Source: Collinsella sp. AF23-2
Lineage (GTDB): Bacteria > Actinomycetota > Coriobacteriia > Coriobacteriales > Coriobacteriaceae
Direction of reading: 5' to 3'
Assembly: GCF_003459245.1 (NCBI RefSeq)
Contig: NZ_QRVG01000001.1
Location: forward strand, 248,001 to 312,000
Length of the DNA stretch: 64,000 bases
In this document: piece after piece, positions 25,058 to 32,505 of the stretch
Position numbering within the stretch: the first letter of the stretch is position 1
Layout: every line of letters begins with the position of its first letter
Program-made: the position numbers and the translations under genes
Notes under the pieces: model-generated
Told to the model about the DNA's origin: nothing
What the model saw: the letters and a program-made list of their open reading frames with translations, nothing else
The model's database searches: none

Positions 25058-25828
25058 ATGATCGGGGCCGCGTTTTTCGATATCGACGGCACGCTGCTGA
25101 GCTTTAAGACCCACCGGATTCCGGCGTCGGCGCAGCAGGTGCTCGACAGCTTTCACGAGCAGGGGATTGCGTGCGTGATCGCTACGGGCCGTCCGACCTA
25201 CCAGATGCCGGACTGGCTGTTCGACCTTGGCTGGGATGCGTACATTACGCTTTCGGGTCAGCATTGCTTTGATGCCAGTGGTGTTTACCGCAGCTGCCCG
25301 ATCGATCCGGACGATGTTGCGGTGATCGTGGACCAGGTGGCTCAGGGGCGCTACGACTCGCTGTGCATGCAGGGCGAGAACTCGTTTGTGAACCGCCTGT
25401 CCGAGCGCGTGGTGGCGGCCGGCAACAACGCGGGAATCGTCTACCACGAGGAGCCGTTTGACCACGCCTTCGACGCGCCGGTCTACCAGTTTTGCGCGTT
25501 TGTGGATCCGGCCGACGAGCATATCGTGACCGATGCGGTGTCGCATTCGCTCACGACGCGCTGGTGCGATCTGTTCTGCGACATTATCCCTGCCAACGGC
25601 GGCAAGGATCTGGGCGTTGCGGCGACGCTGGAGCGCCTGGGCGTCGACGTGAGCGAAGCGATTGCCTTTGGCGATGGCGAGAACGACCTGTCGATGTTTG
25701 GAGCCGTGGGCACCAGTGTTGCCATGGGCAACGCGCAGGATACTGTGAAGGCCGCAGCGACCTACGTAACGACCGCCGTAGACGACGACGGCATCTACAA
25801 CGCCGCAAAGCACTTCGGGCTGGTGTAG
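25058..25828 (+). CDS. Cof-type HAD-IIB family hydrolase
   Basis: A 256-residue phosphatase. Motif I is FFDIDGTLLSF, motif II lies in VIATGRPTYQ, the lysine in NGGKDLG and motif IV is AFGDGENDLSMFGAVGTSVAMGNA, the pattern of Cof/YbiV sugar phosphatases with a C2B-type cap between motifs II and III. It begins six bases after the ABC-F stop and is probably cotranscribed. Substrate unknown; a sugar phosphate or pyridoxal phosphate would be typical. Confidence 0.9.
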   Translation: MIGAAFFDIDGTLLSFKTHRIPASAQQVLDSFHEQGIACVIATGRPTYQMPDWLFDLGWDAYITLSGQHCFDASGVYRSCPIDPDDVAVIVDQVAQGRYDSLCMQGENSFVNRLSERVVAAGNNAGIVYHEEPFDHAFDAPVYQFCAFVDPADEHIVTDAVSHSLTTRWCDLFCDIIPANGGKDLGVAATLERLGVDVSEAIAFGDGENDLSMFGAVGTSVAMGNAQDTVKAAATYVTTAVDDDGIYNAAKHFGLV

Positions 25829-25844
25829 CTGCGGATTCGGCACT

Positions 25845-25908
25845 TGGGGACGTTCCTTTTCTGCCGGCAGTTGGGGACACTCCTTGCGGGGCGTCCCCAT
25901 TTTGTTTT
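25845..25908 (+). terminator. TTGGGGAC repeat unit ending in a terminator
   Basis: TGGGGAC (25872-25878) pairs with GTCCCCA (25893-25899), followed by TTTTGTTTT. The preceding ACTTGGGGACGTTCC and GCCGGCA match repeats at 50239-50310 and 62938-62986. Placed at the end of the ABC-F/HAD transcription unit. Confidence 0.65.
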
Positions 25909-25932
25909 CGTCCCGCATGTTTTGTGAAACAC

Positions 25933-25984
25933 GGCTAACTTTTAGGCAAAGTAGTAAGACATGGGCAACTTTTGCGGTAAAGTA
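25933..25984 (+). promoter_or_regulatory. Direct repeats upstream of DtxR-like regulator
   Basis: Two similar 21-22 base blocks, GGCTAACTTTTAGGCAAAGT at 25933 and GGGCAACTTTTGCGGTAAAG at 25963, are spaced by 30 bases, close to three turns of the helix. They end 54 bases before the regulator's start. They could be tandem binding sites for the regulator itself, which would be autoregulation; this is inference. Confidence 0.4.
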
Positions 25985-26037
25985 AATCAAGCAAAAGTAT
26001 CCAAAGGCTAACTAGAAGCCATCGCGAAAGGCGGCCC

Positions 26038-26427
26038 ATGGCCCTGCGTGAATCCGGAGAAGACTATCTCGAATCGATCTACGTTCTATCGGAACGTCAG
26101 GGCATCGTGCGCTCGATCGACGTTGCCGAATACTTGGGCGTAACCAAAGCAAGCGTCTCTAAAGCCATGGCGGCCTTGGAGAGCACCGGCTACGTGGAGA
26201 TGGGCAAACGCGACGTGCATCTGACGGAACGCGGTCTTGAGGTTGCCCGTCAAATGTGGGAGCGCCACTGCTTTTTTGTAGGTCTGCTAGAGGACGCAGG
26301 CGTAACGCCCGAGGTCGCGTCGCAAGAGGGCTGCCACATGGAGCACTGCCTGAGCGAGGAGAGCTTCGAGAAGCTAAGATCGATGCTGAGACGGGAAGAT
26401 GTAGCGGGTCCAACAACAGAAGCCTAA
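26038..26427 (+). CDS. DtxR/MntR-family metal-dependent transcriptional regulator
   Basis: A 129-residue regulator. The N-terminal SGEDYLESIYVLSER and the winged-helix DNA-binding segment SIDVAEYLGVTKASVSKAMAA are characteristic of the iron/manganese-responsive DtxR family, followed by LTERGLEVA and WERHCFF, and by a C-terminal dimerisation part with the metal-ligand-like GCHMEHCLS. It lacks the SH3-like third domain, as in MntR. GAAAGG lies upstream of the ATG. It is convergent with the metal-efflux ATPase gene. The metal sensed and target genes cannot be told from sequence. Confidence 0.85.
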   Translation: MALRESGEDYLESIYVLSERQGIVRSIDVAEYLGVTKASVSKAMAALESTGYVEMGKRDVHLTERGLEVARQMWERHCFFVGLLEDAGVTPEVASQEGCHMEHCLSEESFEKLRSMLRREDVAGPTTEA

Positions 26428-26563
26428 CTGACCCACAGTAGCGCGGAGTTCACGCAAAGCGCGAACCAGCGACCGGGACCAGCGGCCCTTTCGGCCAAGT
26501 CCATTTCAGCAAAGGAACCCCGCCAGCAAGCGATGCCCAAGAACCGCCAGCTGTGTCAATGCA

Positions 26564-26690
26564 GGCCGGGGCCGGGCTTGGTTTTGAAAACACTCCGCAG
26601 CGCGAGGCCCGCCTTTCCGTTGCTCCGCAGGAGCAAGAAAGACGGGCCTCATGCGCGAGGACGTTTTCAAAACCAAGCCCGGCCCCGGCC
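26564..26690. repeat. 127-bp nested near-perfect palindrome
   Basis: The outer arms (26564-26591 and 26663-26690, 28 bp) are exact inverted copies starting GGCCGGGGCCGGGCTTGG. Inside them, GAGGCCCG-CTTTC pairs with GAAAG-CGGGCCTC, and at the centre TTGCTCC pairs with GGAGCAA. The whole unit can form one long hairpin or cruciform. It lies between the convergent DtxR-like and ATPase genes, where it could terminate transcription from both sides, though it is far longer than a normal terminator and has no clear T-run. Confidence 0.8.
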
Positions 26691-26706
26691 GGAGGGACCA
26701 CGAGCG

Positions 26707-28659
26707 CTACAGGTTCTTGACACCCATCGCGCGCATGGCGTTCAGGATGGCGATGATCGCCACGCCTACGTCGCCAAAGACGGCAAGCCACATATTGGCG
26801 ATACCCAGCGCTGCCAGCACAAGGATCAGCAGCTTAATGCCCAGCGCAAAGATTATGTTCTGCCAAACAATCGACATGGTCTTGCGCGCCACGCGGATCG
26901 CGCGGGAAATGTTGGACGGCTTGTCGTCCATCAGCACCACGTCGGCGGCCTCGATCGCGGCGTCGGAGCCCATGGCGCCCATGGCAATGCCCACATCGGC
27001 GCGCGTAAGCACAGGAGCGTCGTTGATACCGTCGCCGACAAAGGCGAGCTTGCCCTTGCCACTTTCGGCCGCGAGTAGCGCCTCAACGCGCTCGACCTTG
27101 TCGCCCGGCAGGAGCTGCGCGTGGAACTCGTCGAGACCGAGTTGCTTGGCCACAGACGCTGCAACCTCCTCGCGGTCGCCCGTGAGCATGACGGTGCGGT
27201 TGATACCGGCGGCATGCAGGTCGCGAATCGTTTGCTCCGCATCGGCCTTAACGGTGTCTGCAATCACGATGTGGCCGGCGTACACGCCGTCAACGAGCAC
27301 GTGGAGGATCGTGCCGACAACCTCACAGTCCGGTGCTTCAACGCCGGCCGCGGCGAGCATCTTGGCGTTGCCAACGACGACGTGCTTGCCGTCGATGGTT
27401 GCCGTCACGCCGTGGCCCGCGTCGTTGGCGGAGTCGCTCACGCGCTTGGGGTCGACCTCGCCCTGGTAGGCGTCGCGCACGGACTGCGCGATGGGGTGAT
27501 CGAAGAACGACTCAGCAAGGGCTGCGACTTCGAGCAGCGACTGCTCGGTATAGCCAGCCTCGGGGTGCACCGCGACGACTGAGAACGTGCCGTTGGTGAG
27601 GGTGCCCGTTTTGTCGAAGACGATGGTGTCCACGTCGGCGAGCGTCTCGAGGTAGTTGGAGCCCTTGATGAGAACGCCCAGCTTGGACGCGCCGCCGATG
27701 CCGCCAAAGAAACTCAACGGTACGCTGATCACGAGGGCGCACGGGCAGCTGACGACCAGGAAGGTCAGGCCGCGCAGGATCCAATCGGACCAAGCGCCAG
27801 TCACCAGGCCGCCGCCAAGCGCGAGCACCGCGGCAGCGCCAGTGACGGCGGGGGTGTAGACGCGGGCAAAGCGCGTGATGAAGTTCTCGGTGCGCGCCTT
27901 CTTTTCGCTGGCATTCTCCACGAGCTCCAGAACACGCGCGACGGTTGACTCGCCAAAGGGCTTGGTGGTGCGCACGTGGATGAGGCCCGTCATGTTGATG
28001 CAGCCGCTGATGATATCGTCGCCGGTCTTGGCGGGGCGGGGGACTGACTCGCCCGTGAGCGCGGCGGTGTCGAGCTGGGTTTCGCCCTCGACGATGACGC
28101 CGTCGATAGGCACGCGCTCGCCGGGCTTGACCACGATCACGGTGCCGACGGCGATGTCATCGGGAAAGACCTGTTCGAGTGTGCCGTCGGCTTGCTCGAC
28201 GTTAGCGTAGTCGGGCGCGATGTCCATCATGGCACTGATCGACTTGCGGCTCTTGCCCACGGCGTATGCCTGGAACAACTCGCCGACCTGGTAGAACAGC
28301 ATGACGGCGGCGCCTTCGGCCATGTGCGGGTCGGTGTCGGGGAAGAGCACCATGGCAAACGCGCCGATGGTCGCGACGGCCATGAGGAAGCTCTCGTCGA
28401 AGGCCTTGCCGCGGCGGATGTTATTGAATGCCTTTTGCAGTACGTCGTAGCCGGCAATCAAAAACGGCACGAGGAACAGCGCGAAGCTGGCGTAGATGTT
28501 GCCGGGCTCCCCAAATGCGATAGTGAGGGCGCCGAGCTCGTCGAGGGCATAAACAACGGCAAAAATGCCCAGTGCTACCAGGATGCGGTTGCGCTTGTGC
28601 TCAAGGGACTCTTTCTTCTTGCGCTTCTTCTTTTTCTTTTTGGGGTCGGCGGCTGCCAT
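26707..28659 (-). CDS. Heavy-metal-translocating P1B-type ATPase (Zn/Cd/Pb exporter type)
   Basis: A 650-residue membrane pump. The N terminus is a lysine-rich tail (residues 6-16) rather than the usual metal-binding domain, which is instead encoded by the separate gene just upstream. Key motifs are TGES (202-205), SCPCAL with the CPC transport site at 305-307, phosphorylation site DKTGTLT at 349-355, FFDHPIAQS (the HP motif) and GDGINDAP. The CPC site and the ArsR/SmtB regulator in the operon suggest zinc, cadmium or lead export. GGGAGG precedes the start. An operator-like site at 28681-28703 lies in front of it, so it may be expressed both from the operon and from its own promoter. Confidence 0.93.
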   Translation of the reverse strand: MAAADPKKKKKKRKKKESLEHKRNRILVALGIFAVVYALDELGALTIAFGEPGNIYASFALFLVPFLIAGYDVLQKAFNNIRRGKAFDESFLMAVATIGAFAMVLFPDTDPHMAEGAAVMLFYQVGELFQAYAVGKSRKSISAMMDIAPDYANVEQADGTLEQVFPDDIAVGTVIVVKPGERVPIDGVIVEGETQLDTAALTGESVPRPAKTGDDIISGCINMTGLIHVRTTKPFGESTVARVLELVENASEKKARTENFITRFARVYTPAVTGAAAVLALGGGLVTGAWSDWILRGLTFLVVSCPCALVISVPLSFFGGIGGASKLGVLIKGSNYLETLADVDTIVFDKTGTLTNGTFSVVAVHPEAGYTEQSLLEVAALAESFFDHPIAQSVRDAYQGEVDPKRVSDSANDAGHGVTATIDGKHVVVGNAKMLAAAGVEAPDCEVVGTILHVLVDGVYAGHIVIADTVKADAEQTIRDLHAAGINRTVMLTGDREEVAASVAKQLGLDEFHAQLLPGDKVERVEALLAAESGKGKLAFVGDGINDAPVLTRADVGIAMGAMGSDAAIEAADVVLMDDKPSNISRAIRVARKTMSIVWQNIIFALGIKLLILVLAALGIANMWLAVFGDVGVAIIAILNAMRAMGVKNL

Positions 28660-28680
28660 GATTCAAACCTCCCATTTGAG

Positions 28681-28703
28681 TGTATGAACACTTGCTCATA
28701 TAA
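28681..28703. promoter_or_regulatory. ArsR/SmtB-type operator 3, upstream of the P-type ATPase
   Basis: The sequence TGTATGAACACTTGCTCATA at 28681-28700 closely matches the two perfect inverted copies at 29420-29442 and 29454-29476 (ATGAACA...GCTCATATAA in common). Being inside the operon, between the HMA gene and the ATPase gene, it suggests an internal regulated promoter. Confidence 0.6.
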
Positions 28704-28758
28704 TTTCGCGAGCAAAGGCCGCGGCAAGCGCGGCCTTACAGGTCAACGTGTGCGCGGG

Positions 28759-28977
28759 TTAGAGAATGATCTCGCAGTCCGGCTCGGCGTCGGCGGTGAA
28801 CTCAACGACGCGGTCCAGGACCTCGTCGAACTCGGCGTCGTCGGCCTCGAGCGTCAGCTTCTGGGTCATAAAGTTGACCGAAACGGACTTGACGCCATCG
28901 AGCTTAGCCAGCTCGTCCTGAAGTTCACGCGCGCAGTTGGCGCAATCGATCTCGTCGAGCTTAAACTGCTTTTTCAT
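28759..28977 (-). CDS. Free-standing heavy-metal-associated (HMA) domain protein
   Basis: A 72-residue ferredoxin-like metal-binding domain. The metal site is the CxxC in DCANCAREL (cysteines at about residues 12 and 15). The pattern VKSVSVNFMTQKLTLE following it is the standard second and third strand of HMA domains. AAAGGA precedes the ATG. It lies between the regulator and an ATPase that lacks its own N-terminal HMA domain, so it probably delivers metal to, or regulates, that pump in trans. The acidic tail (DAEPDCEIIL) carries a further cysteine. Confidence 0.88.
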   Translation of the reverse strand: MKKQFKLDEIDCANCARELQDELAKLDGVKSVSVNFMTQKLTLEADDAEFDEVLDRVVEFTADAEPDCEIIL

Positions 28978-29040
28978 GGTGGGTTCCTTTCCCTGTGTTA
29001 GCGGTCTGGGTGCCGGCCGCGCTGATACCGTGGTTGATTG

Positions 29041-29406
29041 CTATTCGCAGATATGGCTCATGCCCTGGTTGAGCATGGTGTAGACATGATCGTCGGCGAG
29101 CGAGTAGAGAATGTTGCGGCCGTCGCGGCGGAACTTGACCAGGTGCGACTGCTTAAGCGTGCGCAGCTGGTGCGACACCGCAGACTGCGAGGTCGCGGTC
29201 GCTTCGGCGATGTCAGCCACGCAGAGCTCGCGACCCATGAGGGCATAGAGAATCTTGATGCGTGTGGTGTCGCTGAAGACCTTGAACAGGTCGGCCAGGT
29301 CGTACAACAGCTCCTCGTCGGGAAGGTCCTCGGGCGAGCAGCTGGTGGGAATCACGGGCTCGGTGGCCTCGATGTCGGGTTTCGTTTCATCAACGCGGAT
29401 GCTCAT
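29041..29406 (-). CDS. ArsR/SmtB-family metal-responsive repressor
   Basis: A 121-residue winged-helix repressor. The recognition region is ELCVADIAEATATSQSAVSH, followed by the wing RRDGRNILYSL. The last helix reads DDHVYTMLNQGMSHICE, matching the alpha-5 zinc site (Asp, His ... His, Glu) of SmtB and CzrA. The cysteine in ELCVAD also recalls the alpha-3 site of CadC, and a CSPED cysteine lies in the N-terminal tail, so both site types may be present. It is the first gene of the efflux operon and has perfect paired operators in front. Zinc or cadmium is the likely signal. Confidence 0.92.
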   Translation of the reverse strand: MSIRVDETKPDIEATEPVIPTSCSPEDLPDEELLYDLADLFKVFSDTTRIKILYALMGRELCVADIAEATATSQSAVSHQLRTLKQSHLVKFRRDGRNILYSLADDHVYTMLNQGMSHICE

Positions 29407-29419
29407 TGCAATATCCTTT

Positions 29420-29476
29420 CATATGAACATGCGCTCATATAACTTACTTCCGATTATATGAGCGCATGTTCATATG
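29420..29476. promoter_or_regulatory. Paired ArsR/SmtB operators 1 and 2
   Basis: Bases 29420-29442 and 29454-29476 are exact 23-bp inverted copies, separated by 11 bases. Each contains ATATGAACATGCGCTCATAT, itself an imperfect dyad in the style of ArsR/SmtB operators. They overlap the presumed promoter of the regulator gene, whose start is 14 bases away, with AAAGGA between. Dimers binding both sites would repress the operon in the absence of metal. Confidence 0.75.
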
Positions 29477-29564
29477 TCAATGACGTACAGGTAATTCGTC
29501 GCATAAAATGATGGGGAATAGTGGACGAGATTCCGGACTGAGCGGTTTTGATAGCCGATGCCGG

Positions 29565-29813
29565 GGTGGGTGCCCCCGCGCCGTGCAAAAATTGGAGTAT
29601 TCTGCAACTATAGGGGGTCCGTTAATCTATTCCAGGCCAAATAAAGCCGCTCAAGAGTTATCCAAGGGCGGTAAACAGACAAGGTCTTCCTCAAATGTTG
29701 CCTAACGTTCCCGTTCGATAGCGTTTTTGTTTTTCATTTGGATTAACTTGTGGGTGCTGGAGGGCCGACCCTGCTGAATACTCGCAATTTTGCACATCGC
29801 TAGGGTACCCACC
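29565..29813. mobile_element. MITE-like element with about 40-bp imperfect inverted repeats
   Basis: The left end GGTGGGTGCCCCCGCGCC, continuing to GAGTATTC at 29602, matches the reverse complement of 29776-29813, which starts GGTGGGTACCC and also contains GTGCAAAATTGCGAGTATTC. The 249-bp unit holds no gene I can support. It lies between the metal operon and the first nuclease-like gene, and accounts for most of the 419-base gap. No target duplication was determined. Confidence 0.5.
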
Positions 29814-29825
29814 TTGTTAGCCGGT

Positions 29826-31016
29826 CTAGCTTCCGGCCCCGAAGATTCTGCCCTCGGGCGCGAGGCTGCTTATTTGGGCAAATGATGGGCTGTCGGATTC
29901 GACAGTCTGCATGTCATCGATTGCCGGAACTTCATTTATTGTCGGGTCATCCAGCGTGATGCCTTCGAGTGTTGCTTTTTCGAGGTCGATTCGTTGACGA
30001 TCTTCGGAATCCTGGCGAAGCTGCTTCTGAATTCGCTTTTTCTCTTCTATAAACCTTCTGAGCACAAACTGTCTCAGGTTCTCTTGCATGATTTGAAAGT
30101 CTTTTGGCAGACGCGAGGGACGTATGCCCTCTTTCCGTTGGATCGCCTCCATGACCCTAACGAAAGCGCTGGCATGCATAAAGGAATAACGACTGACGGT
30201 GATGATTCCGTATCCCATGGACGCAAGCGCATTCTTGCGCTCCTCATCGATGGCGCGGTCTTCTTCCGCGTCATGATAAAACCCGTTGTATTCAATGTCT
30301 GTGCGAGATTTCTTTAGATACGCATCCATAAAGAACTTTTTGCGTCTCGTGAGATTCTTTGCGGCAGCGGTGACCTGCACCTCGTAATCGGTCTCAATTC
30401 CCTTAATACCAAGCCCTCCTTCGCTTTTAGGCAGCGTTAGCATCATGACAAAGGCCGTTTCCATAGGAGACCGGCATCCGTCGCGCACACATTGGATCGC
30501 CTTTCGGGCAAGGGCCAGACCGTCGCATCTGGTAATGGAATTAAAGAACTGTTTTAACCTTTCGGTCGAGGTGAGCGCGAAACGCTCGTTATACGAGGTG
30601 GAAGAGTCGGTTCCAAGGGAGTAAGCGCCGCACAATTCAAAGTAGTACTCCACCAGTTCGCGAAAAGGGAGATAGGTGGCGGCCTGAAGTGCGCAAAGCT
30701 CAACGCCAACAATGAAGATGCCATCTTTGAGCTCTATAAAGCGTGAGCTCGAGAATCGTTTTGACGAAACGTGGCATTGACAGTTCATTGCATAGCGCGC
30801 ATTCCTGCGATCAAACACCATTACTTCGAGGCAATCATTTGCGTCAAGGGAAACATCGTGTTTGGTGAGCCATTCTGCGGCTGCGTCAAGGAGCGTTCCG
30901 GTGGGACATGATCCGTAAATCGCGGCAGGGTTACAGGGCTCGGTGTCTTTCGCAGAAGCCGAATGCGCGGCCTGGTAGACCGCTTTTGCAGTGGTATGTG
31001 ACAATACGATACTCAT
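29826..31016 (-). CDS. Putative nuclease-fold protein (Vsr/DUF559-like C-terminal region), paralogue 1
   Basis: A 396-residue protein that I recognise only by structure-like pattern. The C-terminal half has SPMETAF (Glu186), GGLGI, then MDAYL (Asp231) and DIEYNGFYH (Glu242, His248), followed by an R-x-x-AL-x-x-MGYGIITVSR segment. This is the layout E ... D ... E-x-[NQ]-G ... H of PD-(D/E)XK proteins related to Vsr and DUF559. The N-terminal half contains ELCALQAATYLPFRELVEYYFELCG, also present in its paralogue at 39230-40279. The last 60 residues are charged and acidic. There is no Shine-Dalgarno sequence. It looks AT-richer than adjacent genes, suggesting transfer. Nuclease activity is not proven. 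Confidence 0.6.
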   Translation of the reverse strand: MSIVLSHTTAKAVYQAAHSASAKDTEPCNPAAIYGSCPTGTLLDAAAEWLTKHDVSLDANDCLEVMVFDRRNARYAMNCQCHVSSKRFSSSRFIELKDGIFIVGVELCALQAATYLPFRELVEYYFELCGAYSLGTDSSTSYNERFALTSTERLKQFFNSITRCDGLALARKAIQCVRDGCRSPMETAFVMMLTLPKSEGGLGIKGIETDYEVQVTAAAKNLTRRKKFFMDAYLKKSRTDIEYNGFYHDAEEDRAIDEERKNALASMGYGIITVSRYSFMHASAFVRVMEAIQRKEGIRPSRLPKDFQIMQENLRQFVLRRFIEEKKRIQKQLRQDSEDRQRIDLEKATLEGITLDDPTINEVPAIDDMQTVESDSPSFAQISSLAPEGRIFGAGS

Positions 31017-31365
31017 GGTATATATCGTGTCAGCTAATGCCGTGTTGATGGCGCTGAGTGGGAAAGCCGTTTTAGGGGCCTAACCAAATGCTGTCCAAAA
31101 GCTTGACGCGATTATGGGCTGGCACGCCTAAAATCAATGTTCTCGCAGCTTAGCTATAGCATATAAAAACTCAATTGCTGCACATTTGATATCAATGCAT
31201 CACCATCCGACAACGAATTACGTGTCGGGAATTGGCCGAAATCGTTCAAAATGAGGGTTCAGAATTTGTGATGGCAGATCTATCTGTGGAGCGTAGGGCG
31301 GCCCCGCTGCGGTGTTTCCCGCTGCGAGGCCGCTCGTGAGCAAGCAGTGTTTGTCGCAGGCGTTG
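31017..31365. other. Non-coding, AT-rich intergenic stretch
   Basis: This 349-base gap contains AT-rich segments near 31155-31200 that may include the promoter of the upstream nuclease-like gene, plus CGGGAATTGGCCG-type fragments. I see no open reading frame, hairpin terminator or RNA gene I can support. Confidence 0.5.
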
Positions 31366-32334
31366 CTATTTCGCGAATAGGTTCTTGAGGTTGAACTCGG
31401 CCTGTACCGTGCGGAGCATGAGGTCGGTGTCATCCAGACCCAGGTGCTGCTCGTTGGCGTCGGCGGCGAGGGTTCCACGGCGGCGCGCCCAGTTCTCGAG
31501 CGCGGCTGGGGCGGACTCGCGGGGGAGCGAGCGCACGTCGGCGTCCAGGCTGCGGCAGATCTGGCGCGAGTCGATGACGATGATCTTGCCGGCGCGGCGT
31601 GCCTCGGCGTAGCCGTCCAGGTGGATCTTGAACCAGCTGTCCTCAAAGGCGGCGTTGTGTGCCATGTACGGGTACTTCTTCATAAGCTTGAGCAGCTGCT
31701 TTTGCAGCTCCTTGTTCTCGCGGAAGGGCGTTTTGCCGTCGATGTCGTCCCAGGTAATGTGGTGGATATTCGACAGCGGCACATCCTCGCCGCGGTAGAT
31801 GTCGGGCAGGCCACAGTAGTGCGCCTCGGCGTCGTGCGGGATGGCGTCGCTGGTGAGTTCCATGATCTCCCAGCCGACGTTGATGATATAGCCGCGCTCG
31901 GGCGCGCGACCGGTGGTCTCGATGTCGATACCGAGCACGGTGCCCTGGATGGGCTTGCGGGCATAGGCCACGCCGAGTGCGTCGCGGTCGCCGCGGATCT
32001 CGCGCATAACGGACGCGGCGGTGCGCTTTTGCATCTTGCCGATGGCGGCGCAGGTGTCGGCGTCGGACAGGCCGCGCGAGAGCGTCGCGGGCGTCACGTT
32101 GCGCAGGCGTGCCTCGCCAATCTGGTCGCACAGGTCGCGGTTGCGGTCGGCCAGGTCGCGCACGGTGGCAAAGTCGAAGCCGGGGTCGCCCTCGGCAGTA
32201 AAGTACTCGGTCTCGAGCACCTTGAGGGCCTCCTCGCCCTTCTGGCGCTCGGACTCCATGGCGCCGTGGTCGCCGTAGATAAACATGGGGATAAACGGCT
32301 GGCGCTCGTATTCGAGTGCTTGCGATACGTTCAT
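31366..32334 (-). CDS. DEDD-type 3'-5' exonuclease domain protein
   Basis: A 322-residue protein with an RNase-H-like exonuclease domain in its second half. Exo I is LGIDIETTG (about residues 134-142), Exo II is AHNAAFEDSWF (about 226-236) and Exo III is LGLDDTDLM (about 300-308), with a candidate acidic residue. The first 130 residues are helical and charged and not recognised; they may bind substrate. AAGGAG precedes the ATG. The protein resembles DnaQ-like exonucleases associated with DNA repair. It is divergent from the metal exporter gene. Confidence 0.83.
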   Translation of the reverse strand: MNVSQALEYERQPFIPMFIYGDHGAMESERQKGEEALKVLETEYFTAEGDPGFDFATVRDLADRNRDLCDQIGEARLRNVTPATLSRGLSDADTCAAIGKMQKRTAASVMREIRGDRDALGVAYARKPIQGTVLGIDIETTGRAPERGYIINVGWEIMELTSDAIPHDAEAHYCGLPDIYRGEDVPLSNIHHITWDDIDGKTPFRENKELQKQLLKLMKKYPYMAHNAAFEDSWFKIHLDGYAEARRAGKIIVIDSRQICRSLDADVRSLPRESAPAALENWARRRGTLAADANEQHLGLDDTDLMLRTVQAEFNLKNLFAK

Positions 32335-32505
32335 ATGCTACTCCTTGGACGAGCCGCGTTGTGCGGCTCGAGGTTACTGAGTTATGGCGAGATGATAGTT
32401 TACCATAGGCAACTATTGGCACCGCGCCCGGGACAACTACAATACCCTAGTTGACCGCTAGGACTTTTACAATGCTGCCGAAAGACACGAAAGGTTCCAT
32501 CCGTC

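Noticed and set aside
31366..32334. The exonuclease-domain protein considered as a TOTE or CRISPR-associated partner of the nuclease-like gene upstream.
   Set aside because: It has its own ribosome-binding site, is 349 bases away from the nuclease-like gene and has normal GC-rich composition, so there is no sign of functional linkage.
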